Part shown: piece after piece, positions 42,046 through 51,054 of the stretch
Layout of the letters: every line of letters begins with the position of its first letter
Numbering within the stretch: the stretch's first letter is position 1
Source: VAZQ01 sp963841705
GTDB lineage: Bacteria > Pseudomonadota > Alphaproteobacteria > Rhizobiales > Xanthobacteraceae
NCBI GenBank assembly: GCA_963841705.1
Contig: CAWJDY010000003.1
Location: 1 to 64,000, forward strand
Length of the DNA: 64,000 nucleotides
Direction of reading: 5' to 3'
Notes under the pieces: generated by a model
Seen by the model: only the letters and a program-made list of their open reading frames with translations
The model's database searches: none
What the model was told of the DNA's origin: nothing
Position numbers and translations under genes: made by a program

Positions 42046-42197
42046 TGGCCGGTGCTAAGCTCAACGGTTTATATTCGCGGTTAAAAAGTAAGATTAAGAG
42101 CCTTTCAAGTTTGCTGCCATTCTGGGCTTCGTTGGTTTCATCCCTGTGGTCATCGTGACCCTGCCGGACGAAAGGGCGAAGTCATGCTTGTCGTAAA

Positions 42198-42596
42198 ATG
42201 TTCGGTCTTGCGGGTGCAGCCGCGCTGTTGAACACCGCGTCACGGACGTCCTGACGCTTCGCGGACGGGCAGGTTATGTAATGGGCAATTTCCTGCCATT
42301 CGCTATATTCGGAGTTGCGATCGGACGGGCTGATCTCCACGCACGGCGACGGTAGCGGGTCAGCAGGATCCGATACCTGGGTGTGTGCGGCCCCTTGCAT
42401 TCCATTTTCCTTCAGCGAGAACGATAATAGATCACACGCGTTTATATACGGCTGGGCGGTCGGCGGCGGGCTCGAGGTTATGGTCATGCCCCACGTGTTC
42501 CTGCGCGGCGAATACGAGGCGATAGCGTTCTCGCCCATCTCGAATATTACCGCGATCACCCAAACCGCCCGCTTGGGCGCCGGGTTCAAGTTCTGA
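42198..42596 (+). pseudogene. decayed Omp25/Omp31-like outer-membrane beta-barrel protein
   Basis: Pieces of one porin-like surface protein appear in three frames. ATG 42198 opens MFGLAGAAALLNTAS, a signal-peptide remnant. Then, in another frame, TDVLTLRGRAGYVMGNFLPF and AIFGVAIGRADLHA matches a middle beta-strand block. Finally HAFIYGWAVGGGLEVMVMPH, VFLRGEYEAIAF and ITQTARLGAGFKF give the C-terminal strands ending in Phe. The whole is under 135 codons, against about 220-260 for the family, so it has both frameshifts and deletions. Nothing else is seen between bfr and serC. Confidence 0.75.
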
Positions 42597-42615
42597 CCTT
42601 CCGCGATCTTGACCT

Positions 42616-42695
42616 CGGGGCCTGCCCTCCTTAAGCCCCGTCTGCTGCAAGCCTCGCAAGCGGCGCCCGGATTGAGCGTAACCGCGCTTGCAGGC
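42616..42695 (+). promoter_or_regulatory. candidate serC leader RNA (two hairpins)
   Basis: Upstream of serC two hairpins can be drawn: CGGGGC (42616-42621) with GCCCCG (42635-42640), and GCCTCGCAAGCG (42651-42662) with CGCTTGCAGGC (42685-42695), an 11-bp stem with one bulged C. A conserved two-stem serC motif in the leaders of alphaproteobacterial serC genes is known from comparative genomics. Position and shape agree with it, but I cannot align it to the model here. Confidence 0.42.
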
Positions 42696-42761
42696 GGCAC
42701 AACTCAAAGCGGCCGAGTTCGCATGTCCGAGCTCGACGCAGGCGCTATCGGGATGAGTATC

Positions 42762-43934
42762 ATGGCCATCGCCAAGCCCCTGATGCGACCGGCAGTCCCG
42801 CATTTCTCTTCCGGCCCTTGTGCGAAGCGTCCGGGGTGGAGCCTGTCGGCGCTTACGGATGCGGCCCTCGGGCGCTCGCACCGCTCGAAGCTCGGCAAAG
42901 CAAAGCTCAAGCGCGCCATCGACCTTACGCGCGAAGTCCTGGAAGTGCCGCCGGAGTACCGAATAGGCATCGTGCCGGCCTCCGATACCGGAGCGGTCGA
43001 GATGGCGCTGTGGTCGCTGCTCGGCCCGCGACCTGTAACCATGCTGGCTTGGGAGTCGTTCGGAGAAGGCTGGGTCAACGATGCTGCCAAGGAGCTCAAG
43101 CTTCAGGCGGTAACTGTGCTAAAGGCGCCCTATGGCGAGCTTCCTGATCTCGCCAAGGTCGACCCGGCATCAGATGTGGTCTTCACCTGGAACGGCACGA
43201 CCTCGGGCGTGCGGGTGCCCAACGGTGATTGGATCGCCGCTGATCGCCAGGGTCTTTCCATCTGCGACGCCACCTCGGCCTGCTTCGCTCAGGTACTCGA
43301 TTGGCGAAAGCTCGATGTGGTCACATTTTCCTGGCAGAAAGTGCTCGGCGGCGAGGCCGCGCACGGCATGCTGATCCTGTCGCCGCGCGCGGTGGAACGT
43401 TTGGAACGGCATGCTCCACCCTGGCCGTTGCCGAAGGTGTTCAGACTGACGAAGGCCGGCAAGCTCAATCCAGGCATCTTCGAAGGAGAAACCATCAATA
43501 CCCCGTCCATGTTGTGCGTCGAGGACTATCTCGATGCCCTCAACTGGGCGAAATCGATCGGAGGCCTCAAGGCGCTCATTGCCCGTGCCGATGCCAACGC
43601 CAAGGTTATTGCTGATTGGGTAAAGTCGGCTCCGTGGGTCGAGTTTCTCGCCAAGGACCCTGCGGTCCGCTCGAACACTTCCGTTTGCCTGAAGGTCGTG
43701 GATCCTCAGGTGGCGAGGCTGTCTGCAGAGGCTCAGGCAGCTTTCGTCAAAGGCATAGCCGCGGCGCTGGAGAAGGAAGGTGTCGCCCACGATATCGATG
43801 CTCACCGCGACGCACCGGCAGGCTTGCGGATCTGGTGTGGCTCGACCGCGGAACGCGCCGACCTCGAGGCGCTGACCGCTTGGCTCGATTGGGCCTTTGC
43901 CAGCAGCAAAGATGCGCTCGCCCGGGCGGCCTGA
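42762..43934 (+). CDS. serC: phosphoserine aminotransferase SerC
   Basis: SerC transaminates 3-phosphohydroxypyruvate to phosphoserine with pyridoxal phosphate. From ATG 42762 the protein has 390 residues and begins AIAKPLMRPAVPHFSSGPCA, the typical alphaproteobacterial form. The PLP lysine is in VVTFSWQKVLGGEAAHGMLI, and the cofactor-contact region VFTWNGTTSGVRVPNG is present. An ATG at 42753 is an alternative. serA follows 127 bp downstream on the same strand, and a likely structured leader lies upstream. Confidence 0.94.
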   Translation: MAIAKPLMRPAVPHFSSGPCAKRPGWSLSALTDAALGRSHRSKLGKAKLKRAIDLTREVLEVPPEYRIGIVPASDTGAVEMALWSLLGPRPVTMLAWESFGEGWVNDAAKELKLQAVTVLKAPYGELPDLAKVDPASDVVFTWNGTTSGVRVPNGDWIAADRQGLSICDATSACFAQVLDWRKLDVVTFSWQKVLGGEAAHGMLILSPRAVERLERHAPPWPLPKVFRLTKAGKLNPGIFEGETINTPSMLCVEDYLDALNWAKSIGGLKALIARADANAKVIADWVKSAPWVEFLAKDPAVRSNTSVCLKVVDPQVARLSAEAQAAFVKGIAAALEKEGVAHDIDAHRDAPAGLRIWCGSTAERADLEALTAWLDWAFASSKDALARAA

Positions 43935-44061
43935 GATTTCAGACCATGCTTGAGTCGAAGCCGGCGTGCTAACCGTCGCCGATCGCAACGGTTTGCGATG
44001 GTCCATTCGCTTGCGACCGGCGGCTGTGTGACAACAATATGCACCAAGATTGAGGCCCGCT

Positions 44062-45648
44062 ATGGCATCGAAAGTTCTCATATCTGATGCGCTCTCTCCC
44101 GCAGCGGTGCAAATATTCAAGGATCATGGCATCGACGTCGATTTTCAACCCAAGCTCGGGGCCGATAAGGAAGAGCTTGCGAATGTGATCGCTGATTTCG
44201 ACGGGCTGGCTATTCGCTCGGCCACCAAGGTGACGCCGGCCGTGCTTGCCAAAGCCAAGAACCTCAAGGTGATCGGACGGGCCGGTATCGGGGTCGACAA
44301 CGTCGATATTCCGACTGCAACCGCGCGGGGCATCATTGTGATGAATACCCCGTTCGGCAATTCGATCACGACCGCCGAGCACGCGATCACGCTGATGCTG
44401 GCGCTGGCACGCCAAATCCCCCAGGCCGACGCCTCCACCCAGGCCGGCAAATGGGAGAAAAACCGGTTCATGGGGGTGGAGATTACCAGCAAAACGCTCG
44501 GCATCGTCGGTTGCGGCAATATCGGATCGATCGTAGCCAACCGCGCGATTGGCCTAAAGATGAAGGTGATCGCCTATGATCCCTTCCTTGCGCCCGAGCG
44601 CGCGCAGGACCTTGGCGTCGAAAAGGTCGCCTTCGAGGAGCTCCTTCATCGCGCCGATTTTATTACGCTGCACACCCCGCTTACGGACAAGACGAAGAAC
44701 ATCATTGATGCAAAGGCGCTCGCCGCCATGAAGAAAGGAGTGCGCATCGTCAATTGTGCTCGCGGCGGCCTGGTCGACGAAGTGGCATTGCGCGCTGCGC
44801 TTGATCGCGGCCATGTCGCTGGCGCTGCCCTGGACGTATTCACCGAGGAGCCGGCCACGGAGAACGCGCTGTTCGGACATCCCAATGTGGTGTGCACGCC
44901 GCATCTTGGTGCCGCGACAACTGAAGCGCAGGAGAACGTCGCCTTGCAGATCGCAGAGCAGATGTCGGACTACCTTTTGCGCGGCGCAATCTCGAATGCG
45001 GTTAATTTTCCTTCCATCAGCGCCGAAGAGGCGCCGCGGTTGCGGCCCTTCATAGAGCTTGCGGAAAAGCTCGGCTCTTTTGCCGGGCAATTGACGCAGT
45101 CCGGGATCAAGGCTGTCCGGCTTTCATATGAAGGCGTTGTGGCGGGCATGAACACCAAGGCGCTCACTTCCGCCGCCATTGCAGGGCTGCTGCGGCCCAT
45201 GCTGCAGGAGGTCAATGTGGTGTCCGCGCCCGGGATTGCGAAGGAGCGCGGGATCGTGGTCGATGAGACGACACGCGCGGTTGCTCACGACTACGAAAGT
45301 CTGATCACCGTGGATGTTGTAACGGAGCGCCAGTCGCGCTGCGTGTCGGGCACCGTCTTTGCCGACGGCAAGCCGCGGATCGTCAATATCAAAGGCATCC
45401 GCATGGATGCGGGTTTCGGCCCATCGATGATCTACATCACCAATCTGGACAAGCCGGGATTCATCGGACGCTTCTCTTCCACCTTGGGGGACGCCGGCAT
45501 CAATATTGCCACCTTTCACGTCGGGCGCGATGCCCCGGGGGGGAACGCGATCGCATTGATCGAGATCGACGGGGAACTGCCATCGCATGTGCTTGCGTCG
45601 GTTCGGGCACTGCCGCAGGTGCAGCAGGCGAGGCTCCTGAAATTTTGA
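44062..45648 (+). CDS. serA: D-3-phosphoglycerate dehydrogenase SerA
   Basis: SerA makes 3-phosphohydroxypyruvate from 3-phosphoglycerate, the first step of serine synthesis. The 528-residue length is that of the long type with an intervening domain and a C-terminal ACT domain. Motifs are LGIVGCGNIGSIVANRAIGL for NAD, VNCARGGLVDEVALRAALDR with the catalytic Arg, the Glu in TEEPATENALFGHP and the His in VVCTPHLGAATTEAQENVAL. The ACT domain (YITNLDKPGFIGRFSSTLGD) is the usual site for serine feedback. ATG 44062 is chosen over an upstream start on family similarity. Operon with serC. Confidence 0.96.
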   Translation: MASKVLISDALSPAAVQIFKDHGIDVDFQPKLGADKEELANVIADFDGLAIRSATKVTPAVLAKAKNLKVIGRAGIGVDNVDIPTATARGIIVMNTPFGNSITTAEHAITLMLALARQIPQADASTQAGKWEKNRFMGVEITSKTLGIVGCGNIGSIVANRAIGLKMKVIAYDPFLAPERAQDLGVEKVAFEELLHRADFITLHTPLTDKTKNIIDAKALAAMKKGVRIVNCARGGLVDEVALRAALDRGHVAGAALDVFTEEPATENALFGHPNVVCTPHLGAATTEAQENVALQIAEQMSDYLLRGAISNAVNFPSISAEEAPRLRPFIELAEKLGSFAGQLTQSGIKAVRLSYEGVVAGMNTKALTSAAIAGLLRPMLQEVNVVSAPGIAKERGIVVDETTRAVAHDYESLITVDVVTERQSRCVSGTVFADGKPRIVNIKGIRMDAGFGPSMIYITNLDKPGFIGRFSSTLGDAGINIATFHVGRDAPGGNAIALIEIDGELPSHVLASVRALPQVQQARLLKF

Positions 45649-45861
45649 GGGATGCCGATGGTGGATTCGAGCGAGTTCTGGCCGGAGGGAAATGCGATCG
45701 ATGACGCGGTAGGAGGGCGCCTCGCGCAGCTTCCGTTGACCTTACGTATCGGTGTGGGCGCTGCGCGCCAAGACACGGCTGCAATCTCAATAATGACGAG
45801 GCACCGTTCCTTCCTGTACTGGGCTCAAGAGTGTTGGCGCCGCTCGCGTCAGATCCCGCGG

Positions 45862-46263
45862 TCATGTGCCACCTCCAAGGGCGAAACAGAATACGGTGTC
45901 GGGAGCATAATGTGACGACGGCGGCGGCGCACACAAATGATTGCGACCGTCGGGATTGTTGCGGTTGATCTCAACCTTCTGCCACGGGATGGGTATGTAT
46001 TTTTGATCTTCCCGTCGGAGTGCCCACCATTGACCGTCGTGATACTTCACCTGAGTGGGATAACAGTCGGCAGTATTGCAGCACGACTTGCTGGGTTGGT
46101 CAGGCATGAACCAGGTAGAATAGAATTTCTCATGTAGCTCCACGTCCTGCGGAGGATGATGCCGTTCCTGCGCGCTGATATGGCAAGGAGCAACAAGCGC
46201 AGTGATTGCCGAGCTGCATACTGCGACCAGGAATGGAACCGAAATGCGGGCGAGATTGAGCAT
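45862..46263 (-). CDS. secreted four-cysteine hypothetical protein
   Basis: The 133-residue product starts with a signal peptide (LNLARISVPFLVAVCSSAIT). The mature part has HEKFYSTWFMPDQPSKSCCN, TADCYPTQVKYHDGQWWALR, IPIPWQKVEINRNNPDGRNH, and LCAPPPSSHYAPDTVFCFAL. At least five cysteines (CCN, DC, LC, FC) suggest disulfides in the periplasm. I recall closely similar proteins in many Bradyrhizobium-like genomes, several per genome, with no known function. It lies convergent to serA and transcribed alone. The 213 bp between serA and its end hold no gene I can support. Confidence 0.8.
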   Translation of the reverse strand: MLNLARISVPFLVAVCSSAITALVAPCHISAQERHHPPQDVELHEKFYSTWFMPDQPSKSCCNTADCYPTQVKYHDGQWWALRREDQKYIPIPWQKVEINRNNPDGRNHLCAPPPSSHYAPDTVFCFALGGGT

Positions 46264-46633
46264 CTCCAGCCTCCATGCTGCAGTCGAAACCGGCCGTGCT
46301 GACGCGTGGCGATGACCACATTTTTGACAATGCGCAGCTAAGCAACAAACATGCCAATATTGCTACTGAGACGTCACGCGGCGTTCTGGCCCTGCGTGTG
46401 CCTGGATCGCAAACCGGAACCCCTCTGCGGGTAATTCGCAAGGAGGAGAGGCGGTCGCGCAAATCACTCAGCAAAGGTTAGAGCACATTTGCCGCAAATC
46501 AACCGAAGGGAAGGCGTCGCAGTGGTGCGCCCTGGGCATAACCCGGCTATCATGCTCGATAATGAAACCGCCCCGGTGACGGGGTTCGGCCGGGCGCACA
46601 CTCGGTAAAATGAGGAGGCGAGAAAGCGACATC
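46264..46633. other. divergent intergenic region, no gene seen
   Basis: This 370-bp stretch separates the leftward secreted-protein gene from the rightward patatin gene and must contain both promoters. An open frame at 46275-46481 (plus) shows no motif. I see no tRNA, repeat or clear operator. Confidence 0.5.
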
Positions 46634-47815
46634 ATGTCTACTGTGGAAGCGCAACGGCAGAACAAGACGCATCGTGCCCGGCCCCGGCCGCCATTCGAGC
46701 AGATTGCGCTGGTGCTACAAGGCGGAGGCGCGCTCGGTGCTTACCAGACAGGAGTCTATGAAGCGCTGGCTGAGGCCGACCTCCACCCTGATTGGGTTGC
46801 AGGAATCTCCATCGGCGCGGTCAATACCGCTCTCATCGCCGGAAACGCGCCGCAGGAGCGCGTCGGCAGGTTGCGGGAATTCTGGGAAAGCGTCACCACA
46901 CCATTTTGGCATGGGGCCCAACAAAATCCAAACCAGTTTGTTGCGAACGGCGATCTGGTCCGCAGCTACATGAATGAGATGAGTGCCGCGTTTGCGCTCA
47001 CCTCCGGTGCACCGGGCTTTTTCACCCCGCGCCTCTCGGTCCCGTGGTTGGCGCCGGCGGGAACGCCTTCCGCTACGAGCTACTACGACACGGCTCCGCT
47101 GCGCCAGACGCTCGAGCGGCTGATCGATTTCGATCGGATCAACGCCGGCGAGATGCGGTTGAGCGTCGGCTCCGTCAATATACGCACCGGCAATTTCGTC
47201 TATTTCGACACCACCACGCATACCATCCGGCCGGAGCACGTGCTGGCAAGCGGTGCGTTGCCGCCTGGCTTCCCCGCGGTGGAGATCGAGGGAGAGTATT
47301 ATTGGGACGGGGGTCTTGTGTCGAATACGCCGCTGCAATGGGTGATGGACGCTGGGCCCCGGCGAGATACTCTGGCTTTCCAAGTTGATCTCTGGGACGC
47401 GCGCGGCGATGTTCCCAGAACAATGGCGCAGGTGCAAACTCGGAACAAAGAGATCGTGTATTCGAGCAGAACCCGCGCCAACTCGGATCGAGTACGGCAG
47501 TTGCAGCAGATGCGCAATACGCTGGCCATCCTTCTGGAAAAACTTCCGCCTGAATTGCGCACCGGGCCTGAATTCGAGATCCTTCAATCTGCCAGCGTCC
47601 GCAAGGTCCACAATCTTGTGCATTTGATCTATCGGGCCCAGGAATACGAGGGCGATTCCAAGGACTACGAGTTCTCGCGCGGGAGCATGCATACGCATTG
47701 GCGAGCCGGATACAACGACACAGTCCGCACGCTCCGCCATCCCGAAGTGCTGGAGCGCCCGCAAAATCCCGAGGGATTCTTCACTTTCGATCTTGGCCGC
47801 GACGGGCGCGAATGA
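46634..47815 (+). CDS. patatin-like phospholipase with DUF3734 C-terminus
   Basis: The 393-residue protein has a patatin domain with oxyanion loop VLQGGGALGAYQTGVYEALA, nucleophile elbow VAGISIGAVNTALIAGN, and dyad Asp in YYWDGGLVSNTPLQWVMDAG. The C-terminal third (MAQVQTRNKEIVYSSRTRAN and onward to the HWRAGYNDTVRTLRHPE end) is what I recall as DUF3734, common with such patatins. Family members are linked to membrane lipid or polyhydroxyalkanoate turnover. AGGAGG lies 15 bp upstream of ATG 46634, rather far; ATG 46610 is possible. It is not close in sequence to the patatin at 13657-14484. Confidence 0.88.
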   Translation: MSTVEAQRQNKTHRARPRPPFEQIALVLQGGGALGAYQTGVYEALAEADLHPDWVAGISIGAVNTALIAGNAPQERVGRLREFWESVTTPFWHGAQQNPNQFVANGDLVRSYMNEMSAAFALTSGAPGFFTPRLSVPWLAPAGTPSATSYYDTAPLRQTLERLIDFDRINAGEMRLSVGSVNIRTGNFVYFDTTTHTIRPEHVLASGALPPGFPAVEIEGEYYWDGGLVSNTPLQWVMDAGPRRDTLAFQVDLWDARGDVPRTMAQVQTRNKEIVYSSRTRANSDRVRQLQQMRNTLAILLEKLPPELRTGPEFEILQSASVRKVHNLVHLIYRAQEYEGDSKDYEFSRGSMHTHWRAGYNDTVRTLRHPEVLERPQNPEGFFTFDLGRDGRE

Positions 47816-47919
47816 CCCCCCGCAACGGCTGCCTCGGATCACAAGGCGCGCCGGAAGCGGCAGCGGCGTTTTGATCTTGCCATGCACCCGCAGAAAGTCG
47901 CTTAATCGAGCTTGACCGC

Positions 47920-49410
47920 ATGAGGGCACCAGAAGAGCTATTGGCGCTTTCCACTGTCGAGTTGCGACGGCGGATCGGGACCAAGGAAATCTCTCCGGTC
48001 GAGCTTTTGGAAGCCTCGATTGCGCGGATCGAGAGCCTCAATCCTGCAGTCAACGCAATCGCGGCAACCGATTTTGAGCGTGCGCGCAAGCTTGCCCTGC
48101 TTGCGGAAGCCGACGCCCGCAACGGCGAGCGACTGGGGACGTTGCATGGCTTGCCGACCGGCATCAAGGATCTGCACGAGACCGCCGGGCTGCTTACGAC
48201 CTATGGCTCGCCGCTTTATCGCAGCTTCATTCCCGCGCAGGATGCAGCCATGGTCGCTCGCGTGCGCGCGGCAGGTGCGATCATCGTTGCGAAGACCAAT
48301 GTGCCGGAGTTTGGTGCCGGCGCGAACACGCGCAATGTCGTCTGGGGCGCGACCGGAAACCCGTTCGACCCGCGCCTTAATGCCGGCGGTTCGTCCGGCG
48401 GCTCCGCAGCGGCGCTGGCGTGCGACATGCTGCCCGTGTGCACCGGCTCCGATACCGGAGGATCGCTGCGGATCCCGGCCGCGATCTGCGGCGTTGTGGG
48501 CTTTCGCCCGTCGCCTGGCGCTGTGCCGATGGACGGTCGCGCGCTCGGCTGGAGCCCTCTCTCCGTCTTGGGCCCAATGGGACGCAGCGTTGCCGATACG
48601 CGCCTTCTCTTCGCTGCGCAGGTGGGAATGGATGATCGCGAGCCGCTGGGATTCCCGCTCGACGCAAAATCCATCGCCATTGCAGCTCCTGTCGATCTCG
48701 GAACATTACGAATGGCCTGGACCGAGGACTTTGGCCAGTGCCTGGTGGATCCGGAAATCCGCACAGTGTTCAGGCAGTGCATTGCCGCCCTGCGGCCGCT
48801 CTTCCGCTGCTGTGAAGAGGTCAAGCTCGACTTCGGCGAGGCCGATCGCTGCTTTGATGTGATCCGCGCGCAGAACTTTGTAGAGCGGTATCAGGCCATT
48901 TATCAGAAAGATCCGAATTCGCTCGGACCCAATGTGCGTGCCAACTACGAGATCGGCGCCCGCATGTCGCTTTCCGATGTGGCCTGGGCGCACGCCGAGC
49001 AAACCCGGATTTTTAGACGCTTCCAGACCACCTTCCGCGACTATGATGCGGTACTGTCCCCGACAACGCCGGTTTCGCCCTTTCCGTGGACGCAGCTTTA
49101 TCTGGACGAGCTCGAAGGCAGGAAGCTGCGCAACTATTATCACTGGCTCGCACTGACCTATTTCATCACGCTCGCCACCAATCCCGCACTTTCATTGCCG
49201 TGCGGCACCGATGAGCACGGCATGCCGTTCGGATTGCAAATGATCGGCCGATTCCGCGGCGATTGTGCGCTGTTGGATGCTGCCGAAGCGATGGAGCAGG
49301 CCTGTGCTCGAATGCCGGGCCTGGGCCGATCCCGTCCCGATATTGCCAAGCTCAAAATGGCGAGGGTCGATTTGAGATCGATCGTTACGCAGCCACCTCA
49401 GCTGCAATAG
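47920..49410 (+). CDS. amidase (amidase signature family)
   Basis: The 496-residue protein has the Ser-cisSer-Lys triad of amidase-signature enzymes: Lys in LHGLPTGIKDLHETAGLLTT, the cis-Ser in NAGGSSGGSAAALACDMLPV, and nucleophile Ser in GSDTGGSLRIPAAICG. The C-terminal half (SLPCGTDEHGMPFGLQMIGR) is typical of broad amidases such as AtzE and GatA relatives. It is too distant from gatCAB context to be the glutamyl-tRNA amidotransferase, since no gatB or gatC lies here. It probably hydrolyses a small amide in the cytoplasm. ATG 47920 agrees with the family start. Confidence 0.88.
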   Translation: MRAPEELLALSTVELRRRIGTKEISPVELLEASIARIESLNPAVNAIAATDFERARKLALLAEADARNGERLGTLHGLPTGIKDLHETAGLLTTYGSPLYRSFIPAQDAAMVARVRAAGAIIVAKTNVPEFGAGANTRNVVWGATGNPFDPRLNAGGSSGGSAAALACDMLPVCTGSDTGGSLRIPAAICGVVGFRPSPGAVPMDGRALGWSPLSVLGPMGRSVADTRLLFAAQVGMDDREPLGFPLDAKSIAIAAPVDLGTLRMAWTEDFGQCLVDPEIRTVFRQCIAALRPLFRCCEEVKLDFGEADRCFDVIRAQNFVERYQAIYQKDPNSLGPNVRANYEIGARMSLSDVAWAHAEQTRIFRRFQTTFRDYDAVLSPTTPVSPFPWTQLYLDELEGRKLRNYYHWLALTYFITLATNPALSLPCGTDEHGMPFGLQMIGRFRGDCALLDAAEAMEQACARMPGLGRSRPDIAKLKMARVDLRSIVTQPPQLQ

Positions 49411-49716
49411 CGCCCAAAGATAATGTGGCAGGCTCCCGCGCGCGCCGCTTGCAAGGCCGTCATTGCCGCAATTCTGCCGCCGGGCGGCCTTGCAGAGGGC
49501 GAAATCATCCGATGTGGTTAGCGGGGGGTAATGTGAGGATGGGTGAGGGGACCCTCAAAATCCGGCATTTTGCTCGCGTTGATGCATGTCGCGTTGCGCC
49601 TTCGGTGACTTGCCTGATCGGGACGCATCCTTTATCTGGTAGAGGGCCGCTTTTGGGGTAAGCCTTTGTAGCTTCGATACTATCCTGACCTCGGCCGCGC
49701 GGAGGAAAGAGACCTC
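49411..49716. other. intergenic region upstream of purA, no gene seen
   Basis: I see no gene, tRNA or strong hairpin in these 306 bases. The open frame crossing it is not protein-like. The purA promoter should lie here; GGAGGAAAGAG just before 49717 is its ribosome site. Confidence 0.5.
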
Positions 49717-51009
49717 ATGGCCAATGTGGTCGTGGTTGGTTCGCAATGGGGCGACGAGGGCAAAGGCAAGATCGTCGACTGGCTCTCCGAGCAGGCCGAC
49801 ATCGTCGTCCGCTTTCAGGGCGGTCACAATGCGGGACATACGCTGGTTATCGGCGGAGTCACCTACAAACTATCACTGCTGCCTTCGGGAGTGGTGCGAC
49901 GTGGGAAGCTCTCGGTGATTGGCAACGGCGTCGTAATTGACCCGCACGCTCTGCTCGAAGAAATCGACAGGCTCAAGGGACAGGGCATCGATGTCACCCC
50001 GGAAAGCCTGCGTGTAGCGGAGAACGCGACTTTGATCTTGCCGCTCCATCAGGAGCTCGATGTTTTGCGCGAATCCGGCGATGCAATGACGCGCGTCGGC
50101 ACCACGCGCCGCGGAATTGGCCCCGCGTATGAGGACAAGGTGGGCAGGCGCGCGATCCGGATCATGGATTTGGCTGATCCGCCGGCACTGGCGCGCAAGA
50201 TCGACCGCCTTCTCGCACACCACAACGCGCTACGGAAGGGGATGGGGCTTGCGCCAGTGGGCCGTGAAGAGGTGTACGAGCATTTGGAGAGCGTTGCGCC
50301 GCGCGTGTTGCCTTACGTGGATTCGGTATGGTCATTGCTCGATAGAAAACGGCGTGAGGGCAAGCGCATTCTGTTTGAGGGAGCCCAAGGAGCCTTGCTC
50401 GACGTTGATCATGGGACGTATCCCTTTGTCACCTCTTCGAATACGGTAGCGGCACAGGCGGCGACCGGTTCGGGGCTGGGGCCGTCGGCCATCGATTATG
50501 TGCTTGGCATCTGCAAAGCCTACACGACGAGGGTAGGTGAGGGGCCATTTCCGACCGAGCAGCGAAACGACGTGGGCTGTCTGATCGGCGAGCGTGGCCG
50601 TGAATTCGGTACTGTCACCGGACGCCCCCGCCGTTGCGGCTGGTTTGATGCGGTCCTTGTCCGCCAGACGGTGCGCAGCAGCGGGATCGACGGCTTGGCC
50701 TTAACCAAGCTCGATGTTCTGGATGGTTTAACGGAGCTGAAGGTTTGCGTTGCATATCAGCTCGATGGGCGGCGGATTGATTATCTTCCTGCCAGCGAGC
50801 GCGCGCAGGCCGACGTCGAGCCGGTCTATGAATCATTTGAAGGCTGGCAAGCGAAAACGGCGGGCGCGCGCTCCTGGGCGGAACTCCCGGCGCAGGCGAT
50901 CAAATACGTGCGTCATATCGAGGAATTGGTCGGCTGCCCGGTCGCTCTGCTGTCAACCAGCCCCGAGCGCGAGGACACCATACTGATGCACAACCCGTTC
51001 GAGAGCTAA
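49717..51009 (+). CDS. purA: adenylosuccinate synthetase PurA
   Basis: PurA joins IMP and aspartate with GTP, the first committed step to AMP. The 430-residue protein opens MANVVVVGSQWGDEGKGKIV, the GTP-binding start, followed by FQGGHNAGHTLVIGG (catalytic His), GTTRRGIGPAYEDKVGRRAI for IMP, and RCGWFDAVLVRQTVR plus LTKLDVLDGLTELKVCVAYQ near the end. GGAGGAAAGAG precedes ATG 49717. The uncharacterised membrane-protein gene follows 45 bp on, as I recall for Bradyrhizobium. Confidence 0.97.
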   Translation: MANVVVVGSQWGDEGKGKIVDWLSEQADIVVRFQGGHNAGHTLVIGGVTYKLSLLPSGVVRRGKLSVIGNGVVIDPHALLEEIDRLKGQGIDVTPESLRVAENATLILPLHQELDVLRESGDAMTRVGTTRRGIGPAYEDKVGRRAIRIMDLADPPALARKIDRLLAHHNALRKGMGLAPVGREEVYEHLESVAPRVLPYVDSVWSLLDRKRREGKRILFEGAQGALLDVDHGTYPFVTSSNTVAAQAATGSGLGPSAIDYVLGICKAYTTRVGEGPFPTEQRNDVGCLIGERGREFGTVTGRPRRCGWFDAVLVRQTVRSSGIDGLALTKLDVLDGLTELKVCVAYQLDGRRIDYLPASERAQADVEPVYESFEGWQAKTAGARSWAELPAQAIKYVRHIEELVGCPVALLSTSPEREDTILMHNPFES

Positions 51010-51054
51010 GAGTGACGCACTGTTTCACCTTATGAGGGAATGAGCTCAACTTCA

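Noticed and set aside
45652..45915. Small rightward gene after serA
   Set aside because: The frame lies mostly antisense to, or just before, the secreted four-cysteine gene and has no family resemblance.
47920..49410. GatA subunit of Glu-tRNA(Gln) amidotransferase
   Set aside because: The amidase triad is shared, but no gatB or gatC is nearby and the C-terminal part is that of general amidases.
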